A DNA stretch of 35,478 nt, taken from contig VBAX01000067.1 in NCBI GenBank assembly GCA_005883075.1, forward strand, positions 1,596-37,073. Reading direction: 5' to 3'. The position numbers were made by a program, and so were the translations under genes. Every line of letters starts with the position of its first letter. Positions within the stretch are counted from its first letter, which is position 1. This document shows, in pieces, positions 1 to 8,617 of this stretch. This DNA is from Candidatus Bathyarchaeota archaeon. GTDB lineage: Archaea; Thermoproteota; Bathyarchaeia; 40CM-2-53-6. The notes under the pieces are model-generated. The model ran no database searches and was not told where the DNA came from. It saw only the letters and a program-made list of their open reading frames with translations.

Positions 1-150
1 GAATAATTTTCGCTCGGTTCGTTTCCACGCTATTAAAGACTTGTCTATATCATACGGAGGCGAAAGACTTGACACTTGTCTTCGGAAACAATATAACTGC
101 GGAAACTCGGGGAATGCCAAACTGATTCGCCGAGCTAATGGTGATCCAAT

Positions 151-285
151 TTGAATCGCGTCATCGCAACTCTCACATTATTCCTAGGTTTGTCGGCCAT
201 GATGCTGGGCGTCTACTCGGAACAGTGGACCATTATCCAGCAAGCGGTGCGTCAGTTCGTTCCCTTCCTTAGCTGGGCAAGATAA
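151..285 (+). CDS. Putative small membrane protein (44 aa, TTG start) upstream of the NapH-like gene
   Basis: Read by eye: TTG AAT CGC ... AGA TAA gives LNRVIATLTLFLGLSAMMLGVYSEQWTIIQQAVRQFVPFLSWAR, one hydrophobic helix; stop lies 4 nt before the next ATG. Confidence 0.4.
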   Translation: MNRVIATLTLFLGLSAMMLGVYSEQWTIIQQAVRQFVPFLSWAR

Positions 286-289
286 TCCA

Positions 290-1291
290 ATGCAACCTGT
301 TGCCACAAGCGAACCGAAAATCGGGATCGCTAAGAGAATCTGGCAGACGTTACGGCGAGGTAGAATTTACTATTGGCCAATTAGGACCCTTGTGCAGCTA
401 GGATTCTTCCTATTGTTCGCCGGCCTCGCCATAGCTCGTCTGAATCCTTCGTTTGATGGAGCGAGGTCATGGGTTGTACTCCCAGTTGTTGCTAGTGTAA
501 AGGCACAGGGCGGGATCGGTTCAACGCTAGATGCGACTACGCTCCTCTTGTCGCAAGCAGTCTTTCCATGGTTGCCGATCGGGATAATGTTCGTGGTCGG
601 AGCAGTCCTAGGAAGATTCATGTGCGGCTGGATCTGCCCAGTCGGCTTCCTCCAAGACGTCATCACCGGAATCAAGGGAAGAGTCGATTCCGTCCAGACA
701 CGCACCAACGAATACTGGATCCGACTGAAGTATGTTCTAGTCGGGATAACTTTCTTGATTAGCGGGACTCTCGGTCTCGCTCTCTACTACGGTGTTGGGT
801 CAGATTACAAGCAAAGTCTAGGATCCGACCTAGCCTCGGGGCTCTTCATTGCTATAACCCCTGATGGCACCCTCTTCGGAACATTACCAGTCCTACTTGC
901 CCATTCATGGAGATTCCTCGGAACAGCTCAAGCGTCTGACCTCTCCGCCGCAAACCTTGGCTCGTGGCTAGGCAGCATATCGGCACTCACATGGATCAAC
1001 ATTCTCATACTCATCGGATTCATCTACGCGGCATGGCGAATCCCCCGATTCTGGTGTCGGTACATTTGCCCCGTTGGAGGCATCATGGCAGTTTTCCAGA
1101 AGAACAGCCTTCTCGGAATGCACCGCGACCCCATCAAATGCTCGAACTGCAAGGAATGCGAAACCGCGTGTCCGATGCAGATTCCAATATTGGACCTGGA
1201 TTGGAAGAAGTTCAACGATTCGGAGTGCATCCTCTGCATGGCGTGCATTGATGCATGCCCCGCGGGAGCACTCTCGCCGAAGTTCCCGTAA
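290..1291 (+). CDS. 4Fe-4S polyferredoxin membrane protein, NapH/NosR/CcoG-like
   Basis: Several TM segments, two CxxxCP motifs (CGWICPVG, CRYICPVG) and two C-terminal ferredoxin motifs (CSNCKECETACP, CILCMACIDACP). Confidence 0.85.
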   Translation: MQPVATSEPKIGIAKRIWQTLRRGRIYYWPIRTLVQLGFFLLFAGLAIARLNPSFDGARSWVVLPVVASVKAQGGIGSTLDATTLLLSQAVFPWLPIGIMFVVGAVLGRFMCGWICPVGFLQDVITGIKGRVDSVQTRTNEYWIRLKYVLVGITFLISGTLGLALYYGVGSDYKQSLGSDLASGLFIAITPDGTLFGTLPVLLAHSWRFLGTAQASDLSAANLGSWLGSISALTWINILILIGFIYAAWRIPRFWCRYICPVGGIMAVFQKNSLLGMHRDPIKCSNCKECETACPMQIPILDLDWKKFNDSECILCMACIDACPAGALSPKFP

Positions 1292-1354
1292 CACGAGGTT
1301 ATCCCAATCTCAGGTTCGGTTTCCTTTGGAGCCGGGGGTGGGAGTCGAACCCAC

Positions 1355-1377
1355 TTCAGCCATCCAATCCTGGATGC
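1355..1377 (-). other. tRNA-Cys intron at variable loop/T-stem junction (23 nt)
   Basis: BHB fold read by eye: CCCG-TAGT-AAG-CATCC-AGGATT-GGATG-GCTG-AAG-TGGG; two 3-nt bulges (AAG/AAG) around a 4-bp helix; excision leaves variable loop AGTAA. Confidence 0.8.
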
Positions 1378-1388
1378 TTACTACGGGT

Positions 1389-1403
1389 TGCTACGAGATG
1401 TTT
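1389..1403 (-). other. tRNA-Cys canonical 37/38 intron (15 nt)
   Basis: ACGGG-CTGC-AGA-AACATCTC-GTAG-CAA-CCCGT: 4-bp helix with 3-nt bulges AG|A and CA|A; excision gives loop CTGCAGA with anticodon GCA. Confidence 0.8.
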
Positions 1404-1432
1404 CTGCAGCCCGTCGCCTGAGCCGATCGGCC

Positions 1433-1448
1433 TTCGGTGGACAAGCCA
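1433..1448 (-). other. Candidate tRNA-Cys intron between acceptor stem and D-arm (about 16 nt, boundaries uncertain)
   Basis: About 16 extra nt between GCCGGGG and the D-stem GCC; the best BHB-like fold has a G.A mismatch in the central helix, and excision would give T8 G9 followed by the D-stem. Confidence 0.55.
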
Positions 1449-1537
1449 ACCCCGGCCTCGTCCCCCCGGCGATTCGGACCGAACCTGTCAGAACCGTATA
1501 AGCTTGTTGAAAATCAAAGACGCCCAGATCCTGACTA

Positions 1538-2617
1538 TCAGAGTATCTCCTTCCAAACTTCCCTTGCCACTTGTCTTGCAGCTTCTTCTGTGCGGACATT
1601 CCCGATCAGTAGTCTTCCTGTTTTGAAGACTGACACTCTGTGAACCTGTTTCGTGTAAACGAAAACGGATTCCGAGGTCGCGACCACTGATTCTTTGGGG
1701 ATCTTGGTGTTGAGAGATTGGAGATCTAGCGCAATGTCGTGTTCAGGCAACACGTTAGCTACATTGTCACCGCACAACATGATCGCGCTATCGTGATGAA
1801 TTGTTTTTGAAGGAGAGCGGCTGCATACGGGGCAGTCCTTTCGTCTCGCAATCTTGGTAAATAGAAAATCGGGTCCAGCTAGGTCCACTGTCAGCAATTG
1901 TCCAAGAATTGCTGTTGGCAATGCGAGAAGTCTCTTCATGGCCTCTGATGCTGCGAGAGTTCCGATTAGTCCTACTATTGTAGCGGTGACCCCTACGGTC
2001 TCGCAAGAGTCCAGAGACTCCGATTCGGCGTATGGTATCATGCATTCAAGACACGGGGTACTAGGTGGATTGAACAGGGAAATATGACCCTGATTCGCAA
2101 TCGCGCTCGTGAAGAGGTATGGAACGTGATTCTCTGTGGCAAACCTGTTTAGAGCATATCTTGCCCGGAGATTATCGGTTCCATCAAGAATTAGGTCCGC
2201 GTTAATTAGAAGCTCGGTAACGTTCTCTGTTCGAAGAGTTTCGATTACCGCTTTCGTTCTCGTCCACGGTTGGCGTGATCTCAGTCTTCTTGAGAGAGCT
2301 TCCGCTTTCGGCAAGTGAAGATCTTCGTTATCTACTCCGATGAGCCTGTGCAGGTTGCTCTCCTCAACAACATCTTGATCGATAAGTTTCAGAAATCCGA
2401 TCCCTTGGCTCGCGAGAAAGTAGGCAGCAGCACTTCCAACACCCCCTGTCCCGACAACTGCGACTTTTGCCGATTGCAACTTCTCCAAACCGGCCTGCCC
2501 AATTTCGGGTACGGCGGTTTCCCTCGCAAAGTAACTCAACATTTGTGCGTTCATGGCTGGCCGAATGGTCGGTTCGTCGCTTGAATTAGCTTCCCATGTC
2601 CCTGGAAGCATAGTCAT
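1538..2617 (-). CDS. HesA/MoeB/ThiF family E1-like adenylyltransferase
   Basis: VAVVGTGGVGSAAAYFLASQGIG nucleotide-binding motif, DLILDGTDNLRARYALN, and zinc-ligand pairs CLEC and CPVC. Start may be the internal MNAQML. Confidence 0.88.
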   Translation of the reverse strand: MTMLPGTWEANSSDEPTIRPAMNAQMLSYFARETAVPEIGQAGLEKLQSAKVAVVGTGGVGSAAAYFLASQGIGFLKLIDQDVVEESNLHRLIGVDNEDLHLPKAEALSRRLRSRQPWTRTKAVIETLRTENVTELLINADLILDGTDNLRARYALNRFATENHVPYLFTSAIANQGHISLFNPPSTPCLECMIPYAESESLDSCETVGVTATIVGLIGTLAASEAMKRLLALPTAILGQLLTVDLAGPDFLFTKIARRKDCPVCSRSPSKTIHHDSAIMLCGDNVANVLPEHDIALDLQSLNTKIPKESVVATSESVFVYTKQVHRVSVFKTGRLLIGNVRTEEAARQVAREVWKEIL

Positions 2618-2663
2618 CGCAAGGAATCTGTTCTTGCCTGCGGCTGCCTCGTCTCAGTCTCAG

Positions 2664-2882
2664 AAAAAAACGCCCATTATCAGCCCTGATCTCGAATCTG
2701 GAAGCCGTCCCCTTAATTGCATAGCAAACCGTTCTTGACGACTCGTTAAAACAGCATGTGATCCGAGCGTGGATTGTGCCCTGAATCGCCTGTCTCGCCC
2801 ATAATCATTGCCAGACAGAAGATTTTCTCTGGAGAAAGGGGGGGGTCTTGCACAGCGCACTTCGCAACGCAAGAGTGGTCAA
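2664..2882 (-). repeat. Dispersed ~215-nt element, copy A (putative ncRNA/mobile element)
   Basis: Reverse complement (GTGCGCTGTGCAAGACCCCCCC...GTCGTCAAGAACGGTTTGCTATGCAATTAAG...CAGATTCGAGATCAGGGCTGATAATGGGCG-TTTTTTT) matches 17893-18107 closely along its length. Confidence 0.75.
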
Positions 2883-3062
2883 CCTCGACGTAAAACAGCC
2901 CGGCTAGAGCGGGAGCCGGAATGTCGTCAAATTCGGATCCTCCCATGAAAGTACCCTGTTGAGAAGACGGCCGATAACAGGGTTCTGAGCGTGGGGCTGT
3001 CCCAACTTTTCCGAGAGTAGGCTTATTCCTAACCGAGTCCAAGATACTGGCGTTAGCCAATC

Positions 3063-4412
3063 TTGAGTAACCACCTTCGTGTCGCTCACAAGACCAGCGT
3101 TCTACTGCTCGCGGTCTTCATTCTGCTGATAATACAGTCTTCACTTTCCCCGCCTGCCAGGGCGAGTTCGAGTTACTACGTGGCTGCGATGAACGCGAAC
3201 ATAGACCCTGGGGCCGAAGACTTTGTCGTCTCCTCAATCAACGACGCCACAAGCCAGGAGATTCACAATTTCATCCTGGTATTGGACACATTCGGCGGTA
3301 ACGGCCAGAACATGGACAACATTATCATCGCGATCTCCAAGTATCGAGGAGCCGGCAACAACTTCACAACACTAATCGCGCCATTCGGCGCACACGCCTT
3401 CAGCGCCGGAGCATACATCGCCGAAGCATCCACAAACATCACCATCGTCCCAGGCACCACCATCGGCTCGGCAACCCCCATCGTCTACGGGATTCCCACC
3501 GGCGAAGAGAACACGACCCTGACAAAAGACATCAACGGCTTCTCCTCATTCATGATCTCCATCACGCCAAACTACCGGAACAGCAACGCAACAGCCCTCA
3601 TGGTTACCAAGGGACGCTCGTACTCATGTCAGTCGATCAACAGTTGCGAGGCCCTGAACAACCACGTAGTTGACAAGGTGATCAACGTCTCATCGACAAA
3701 CGACGCCCTTCTGGCCATATGCGGCTCACAGTGTGGAGACATTCACAATCCAGGAATAAGGTCTGCATTCCTATCCATTCTAAGCGACCCCAACCTGGAT
3801 GGTATCCTGTTTCTCCTCGGCACCTTCGCCATCCTCGCCGACGTGTACCATCCCACCGTCATAATATCGGTCGTAGGCGCAGCGGCAATCGCCCTCGCGC
3901 TCGTCGGTCTTGGAGTCTTCGGAGCCTCCATCGTCTCCATAATCCTGATGCTGATCGGCGCACTCTTCATCTTCTTCGAACTCAAGACACATCACGGAAT
4001 CAGCGCCACAATCGGCGTTGTAATCTTCATCGTAGGCTTCATCCTCGTATTCAGTCTCCCAGCACCCGCCCCGGGCCCAGGTCAACCGACCGGAAACCTC
4101 CCAAACCCTGTTATCGGGATATTAACCTACATCATCCTCGGACTAGTCGGCGGAGGCGTCGTCTTCGGAAGCGTCTACCTTTACAAAGTTCGAGAAACGA
4201 TCATGCAGCGGCCCTTGAGCATCAATCCCAAGGCTATAATAGGAAAGGAAGGCTACCTCACATCCGATGTGAAAGCAGGCGAATACGGCACGGCAACAAT
4301 AAGCTCTGAAGACTATACCGTATCCTCTTCGGAAAACCTGCAGAAAGGGACCAAGGTCCGAGTCAAAGACGTCCAGGGACTAAAGCTATCAGTTGAGAAA
4401 ATGGAGCAGTAA
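3063..4412 (+). CDS. NfeD-like membrane-bound serine protease (ClpP-class)
   Basis: Signal peptide, ClpP-like segment (FSAGAYIAEASTNITIVPGTTIGSATPI), multi-TM region, C-terminal OB-fold-like domain; directly followed by an SPFH gene. Confidence 0.87.
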   Translation: MSNHLRVAHKTSVLLLAVFILLIIQSSLSPPARASSSYYVAAMNANIDPGAEDFVVSSINDATSQEIHNFILVLDTFGGNGQNMDNIIIAISKYRGAGNNFTTLIAPFGAHAFSAGAYIAEASTNITIVPGTTIGSATPIVYGIPTGEENTTLTKDINGFSSFMISITPNYRNSNATALMVTKGRSYSCQSINSCEALNNHVVDKVINVSSTNDALLAICGSQCGDIHNPGIRSAFLSILSDPNLDGILFLLGTFAILADVYHPTVIISVVGAAAIALALVGLGVFGASIVSIILMLIGALFIFFELKTHHGISATIGVVIFIVGFILVFSLPAPAPGPGQPTGNLPNPVIGILTYIILGLVGGGVVFGSVYLYKVRETIMQRPLSINPKAIIGKEGYLTSDVKAGEYGTATISSEDYTVSSSENLQKGTKVRVKDVQGLKLSVEKMEQ

Positions 4413-4417
4413 CGTCG

Positions 4418-5386
4418 ATGTTCGATTCCGTCGCCCTTCAGCTAGAGACATCCACCCTCGCCGGAATACTCGGAATAATTCTAATAATCATAATAGCTCT
4501 CTGGATTTTCGCCTCCTCCGTCAAGATCATACGAGAATACGAACGCGTCGTCCAATTCCGCTTTGGCCGATCAATGGGCTCAAAGGGACCAGGAATAGTC
4601 CTTATCTTGCCCATCATCAACAGACTCGTCAAAGTTGACTTGAGAGAAAGATATCTTGAAGTCCCTCACCAAACCGCGATCACTAAGGACAACGCCCCTG
4701 TAGACATCGACTTTCTCATCTATTACAAAGTGGTCGATGCTTCCGCGAGCATTATCCAAGTCCAGAATTTCACCGGCGCTTCAGTCGGGCTAGCCACCAC
4801 CACCCTAAGGGCCGTTGTTGGTGACATACCTCTAGATGAGCTGCTGTCAAAGCGGGAGCAGATCAACTCGATTCTGCGCACAAGGCTGGACGAAGTGACG
4901 GAGCGATGGGGAATCAAGGTGACCAACGTCGAGATCCGGGAGATCAGACCTCCCAAAGACGTCCAGGACGCAATGGTCAAGCAAATGACCGCGGAGAGAA
5001 GCCGACGAGCACTGGTCACAGAATCCGACGGTATCCGGGAATCCTCAGTTCTCAAAGCCGAAGGGGCGAAGAACGCGGCCATCCTCCAAGCGGAAGGGCA
5101 AAAACAGTCCGCGATCCTCGTCGCGGAGGGAAACAAGCAATCCCAGGTCCTTGTGGCAGATGGGTACGCTCAAGCGTTGGGTCTCATTTTCTCGGCCGCC
5201 AAGAACATAGACGCGAAAACAATGGCTCTCCAATACCTAGACATGCTCAAAGCTCTCGGGGCAAGCCCGTCGACCAAATTCATCTTCCCAATGGAGTTCA
5301 CAAGTCTGGTGTCACGGTTGAGAGGCTTTGTTGAAGAGTCCGCCCAGGATAAGGCGCGGCCCGAGGAAGACCCAGCTCCCCATTAG
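4418..5386 (+). CDS. SPFH/band 7 (stomatin/slipin) protein
   Basis: N-terminal TM, EYERVVQFRFGRSMGSKGPGIVLILPIINRLVKVDLRERYLEVPHQ, and a C-terminal AEG-repeat coiled coil. Confidence 0.92.
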   Translation: MFDSVALQLETSTLAGILGIILIIIIALWIFASSVKIIREYERVVQFRFGRSMGSKGPGIVLILPIINRLVKVDLRERYLEVPHQTAITKDNAPVDIDFLIYYKVVDASASIIQVQNFTGASVGLATTTLRAVVGDIPLDELLSKREQINSILRTRLDEVTERWGIKVTNVEIREIRPPKDVQDAMVKQMTAERSRRALVTESDGIRESSVLKAEGAKNAAILQAEGQKQSAILVAEGNKQSQVLVADGYAQALGLIFSAAKNIDAKTMALQYLDMLKALGASPSTKFIFPMEFTSLVSRLRGFVEESAQDKARPEEDPAPH

Positions 5387-5474
5387 GTCGGGAAACTCAA
5401 TCGTCCAGACGGTCTAGATGGCCGCAAAGTGGCATGTGCAAGTTTCATAAAGACATAACACGCTCATTTCTCCC

Positions 5475-5984
5475 ATGGCCGACACTGGCGAGAAACCTCG
5501 AAAGCGACGTTTTCTGGGAGGTTGGAAATTCATAGCCGCTATCGTTCTGGTTCTAGGATATTCTGCTGCAGCCGCATATGGAGTAATGAGTGACACGTCC
5601 GTCCGCGGGCTTACGGTCAAAATGTTCAATGTTTCAAGATACTGCACCGCTCAGTCATCCTCCCCTAGGACGTTGAACTACAACGTTCGCGGGGCGATCT
5701 GGAGCGCATCATCTATCCAGACAAGCTTGAGCCACGTCAGCTTCACACTGTCCGTTGACGCTTCAGTTATGGGGACGGCTACTCAAAGCGACACCTCCTT
5801 TGGTCCCGGTCAGAGCGTTTCCTTCAACCTGACATTTACAGACCCAACACTCAACCCGACCATGCTTCCATTGTCCTCGAAGCTGGTTCTGGCACTCGGT
5901 GCAACCGTTGCGGCGGGCCTCTACAGCGCAAATGAGGCAGATTCCGACAGCACCCTCCAGACGTTCGCGAGTACCGGGTGCTGA
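5475..5984 (+). CDS. Hypothetical membrane-anchored protein, possibly LEA/WHy-like
   Basis: Basic N-terminus plus one TM, then an extracellular beta-rich region; two Cys. Confidence 0.6.
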   Translation: MADTGEKPRKRRFLGGWKFIAAIVLVLGYSAAAAYGVMSDTSVRGLTVKMFNVSRYCTAQSSSPRTLNYNVRGAIWSASSIQTSLSHVSFTLSVDASVMGTATQSDTSFGPGQSVSFNLTFTDPTLNPTMLPLSSKLVLALGATVAAGLYSANEADSDSTLQTFASTGC

Positions 5985-6182
5985 GACGCTCCTGATCTCG
6001 GCGTTTTCTGGAATCTACCAGTATCTTTCCCTAGCTTTATCGGAATTTGCAAGGCCCGAGAACAGCAGGACCTCGTTGGATCTTTCAGTGGTTTGGCCGT
6101 AAACGCTACTTTTTTGTGCGATAAGCAGGTGTTTCTGAACCAAGCGGAATGCTTTTCTTCTCATCGAATGAGCAAATAGACA

Positions 6183-6568
6183 TGCCGAAAACATCAGGAA
6201 TACCAAAGTCCATCCTCGCGGACATAAACAAACTGAAGACTAGACTAACAACCTTGGAAAAGAACCACAGCTCGCTGATCAAGGACTTCAAGAGTACGAT
6301 AAAATCGCACTCCGAGATGCTCAAGAAACAACAAAGTACCATCGCCCAGCAAGAGACCACAATCGCCCAGCTTGGCAAGAAATCCGTCAAGAAAGAGAAA
6401 CGCAAACCCAGCGAATACAACCTCTTCCTGAAAGGGAAGATGACCCAAGGAATGAGCATGATCGACGCAGTCAAAGCCTGGAAGGAAAAAGACAGCTCCA
6501 CATCATCGACGAGCTCTTCAACGCGACAGACAGGCCAAGACTGGCAATCACCGACACAACAATACTAG
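6183..6568 (+). CDS. Coiled-coil protein with C-terminal HMG/YABBY-like motif
   Basis: ORF from the internal ATG MPKTSGIPKS; heptad-like region, then KRKPSEYNLFLKGKMTQGMSMIDAVKAWKEK and a low-complexity Ser/Thr tail. Confidence 0.7.
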
Positions 6569-7053
6569 CTATTCAACCGCCATCGGGACGTCTGATGCGA
6601 GGATGCATCAGCTCATGCCATCGACTAACCCATTTTTTAGAATCGACATCCAACGGAATTATCCGGGACATCAGCTCCCCATACCCTCTTCACCAGAAAG
6701 GTCTCCGAAAACAAAACAAAGAAAGGGGTGGAAGGCGTCGAAGCAAAACAGTGACTTGACCTTGCAGTCCGACCTCGTCTTGTCAAAATCCTAGATAACG
6801 GTTGACGAGGAGTGCAACGTTAGAATATCTGAAACCCTTCACAATGTGCGACTTAAGAGCTAGTTTCCCAGTTCATACTAAGGCAGGACTAAGCGGTTGC
6901 TGGGCGGATATGATAACTCGCATCGTTTGGCGAAATGTAAGCGTTAAGCCTTCTGACACTTCCACCCGCCATGGCACGATACTTCGCACTTATGCTTGCC
7001 AATCGTGCTCCAAGTATCTTAGAAAGCGATAAGAATCAGCTCAGGTCTGAGAG

Positions 7054-7353
7054 ATGACGCATCCTTCTAGGGCGAAGAGTAAGATCGCTGGGGGCATACC
7101 ACACATGCCCTTCCAAGAGTTTACAATCAACAGCTTGGACCAACTGCTAGCAGAACTAAAGAAAGCCAAGATTCCGAACGCACAAATTGAAGTGTCCACC
7201 TCTGAAGATGGTCGCCACTACGCCTGTTCAAAACCACTGGTGAACGTGTTAGTGTATACATCACACAGCTTGGGAGAAGAGCAAGAGTACAAAGACCTCC
7301 TAGCACTTTACCAGTACTGCCCAGATTGCAAGAACGCTGCACGAGTCTTGTAG
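7054..7353 (+). CDS. Hypothetical small protein (start possibly at 7108, MPFQEF)
   Basis: Intact ORF with plausible soluble composition and a C-terminal CPDC; no overlapping stronger ORF. Confidence 0.5.
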   Translation: MTHPSRAKSKIAGGIPHMPFQEFTINSLDQLLAELKKAKIPNAQIEVSTSEDGRHYACSKPLVNVLVYTSHSLGEEQEYKDLLALYQYCPDCKNAARVL

Positions 7354-7483
7354 AGGTCGAACGGTCAGCAATCTGATTTCTCTGATGGGCTCTGAAGGGG
7401 TCGAGGGTAGTGAGACTTTGATTCAAAGTAAAAGTTTGAAAAGGGCCGTGCACAACCCCCCTCCTCTGGGTCCATAACACCAC

Positions 7484-8617
7484 ATGGAACTGGCGGAACC
7501 AGGCAAGAAAGGCGCACTGGTCCTCGAGGACGGCACTCTCATTCGAGGGAGTGGGTTTGGTGCCGAGACCGAGATTTCCGGCGAAGTTGTCTTCAACACC
7601 TCCATGATGGGATACCCAGAGCTGCTTACCGACCCGTCTTACCAAGAACAGATAGTAGTAATGACCTACCCGATCCTCGGGTCATACGGGGTGCCGCCTA
7701 GCTCCATTCGGGGCGTTGGAGGAGTCCCGCTCCACTTCGAATCCGATTCTGTAAAGGTCAAGGGATTTGTCGTCCACTCCCTCTCCCGACCTAGCCACTG
7801 GTCCAACCAGAAAACGCTTGACGAATGGTTGACTGAACAGGGAGTGCCAGGCATCTTTGGTGTTGATACACGGGTCCTGACGCAGCGACTGCGAAACAAG
7901 GGAACAATGCTGGGAGTTTTGAAAGTCTCTAGTTCGCCCATCGACCTAGCGGTCGTGGCCGGCCGTCTTTCGGAGCTTCAGGACCCGAACAAACAGGACC
8001 TTGTACAGAGAGTCAGCCCAAAAGAGCCTGTCTACTATGATGGGAAGGAAAAATCGACTATCGTAATCGTGGACTGCGGCGTCAAATACGGGATACTGCG
8101 CAATCTTCTCGCCAAGGGCGCAAGGGTTGTCCGCGTCCCGTATGACTTTCCTGCCAACAAGATCCTCGAACTGAATCCGGGGGGAGTAGTTATCAGTAAT
8201 GGACCTGGAGACCCCAGAATCGACCTCAGAACTATAAAGACCACCAGGCGTCTGATGGAGACCGAGATTCCGATAATGGGAATCTGCTTAGGCGCCCAGA
8301 TCCTCGGGCTGGCAGCTGGGGCGGAAACTTACAAGCTGAAGTTCGGCCATAGAGCTGTCAACCACCCTTGTATGGACCTTGAAACCGGAAGGTGTTTCAT
8401 AACAACTCAGAACCATGGTTACGCGATCGATCGTAACTCCTTAGAAGATACCAGCTTCTTTGCGAACTTCGTTAACATTAACGATAAGACTGTAGAGGGG
8501 ATCAAACACAGGAAGAAGCCGTTCTTGGGCGTTCAGTGGCACCCTGAAAGCTCACCGGGTCCATACGATACCAGATTCCTCTTTGACAGATTCTTCGAGG
8601 AGGCGTTGAAGGCTTGA
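7484..8617 (+). CDS. carA: Carbamoyl-phosphate synthase small subunit
   Basis: ALVLEDGTLIRGSGFG start, GATase motif MGICLGAQILGLAAG, and GVQWHPESSPGP; overlaps carB. Confidence 0.97.
   Translation: MELAEPGKKGALVLEDGTLIRGSGFGAETEISGEVVFNTSMMGYPELLTDPSYQEQIVVMTYPILGSYGVPPSSIRGVGGVPLHFESDSVKVKGFVVHSLSRPSHWSNQKTLDEWLTEQGVPGIFGVDTRVLTQRLRNKGTMLGVLKVSSSPIDLAVVAGRLSELQDPNKQDLVQRVSPKEPVYYDGKEKSTIVIVDCGVKYGILRNLLAKGARVVRVPYDFPANKILELNPGGVVISNGPGDPRIDLRTIKTTRRLMETEIPIMGICLGAQILGLAAGAETYKLKFGHRAVNHPCMDLETGRCFITTQNHGYAIDRNSLEDTSFFANFVNINDKTVEGIKHRKKPFLGVQWHPESSPGPYDTRFLFDRFFEEALKA

Larger units (their letters stand above)
1327..1456 (-). tRNA. tRNA-Cys (anticodon GCA) with three candidate introns, CCA encoded
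   Basis: Acceptor GCCGGGG/CCCCGGC, discriminator U73 + CCA, T-arm GTGGG-TTCGACT-CCCAC, anticodon stem ACGGG/CCCGT with loop CTGCAGA after intron removal, D-arm GCC-GATCGGCTCA-GGC. Removing 16+15+23 nt leaves a 73-nt tRNA plus CCA. Confidence 0.88.

Noticed and set aside
1327-1456. tRNA-Ser/Leu with long variable arm
   Set aside because: The discriminator is U73, the anticodon reads GCA, and the apparent variable arm forms a complete BHB intron whose removal leaves a normal 5-nt variable loop.
3719-4309. 196-aa plus-strand ORF
   Set aside because: Arg/Pro/His-rich out-of-frame shadow of the well-supported NfeD-like gene.
6603-7032. Short ORFs 6603-6794 and 6802-7032
   Set aside because: Low-complexity or atypical composition, no motifs; insufficient evidence of coding.
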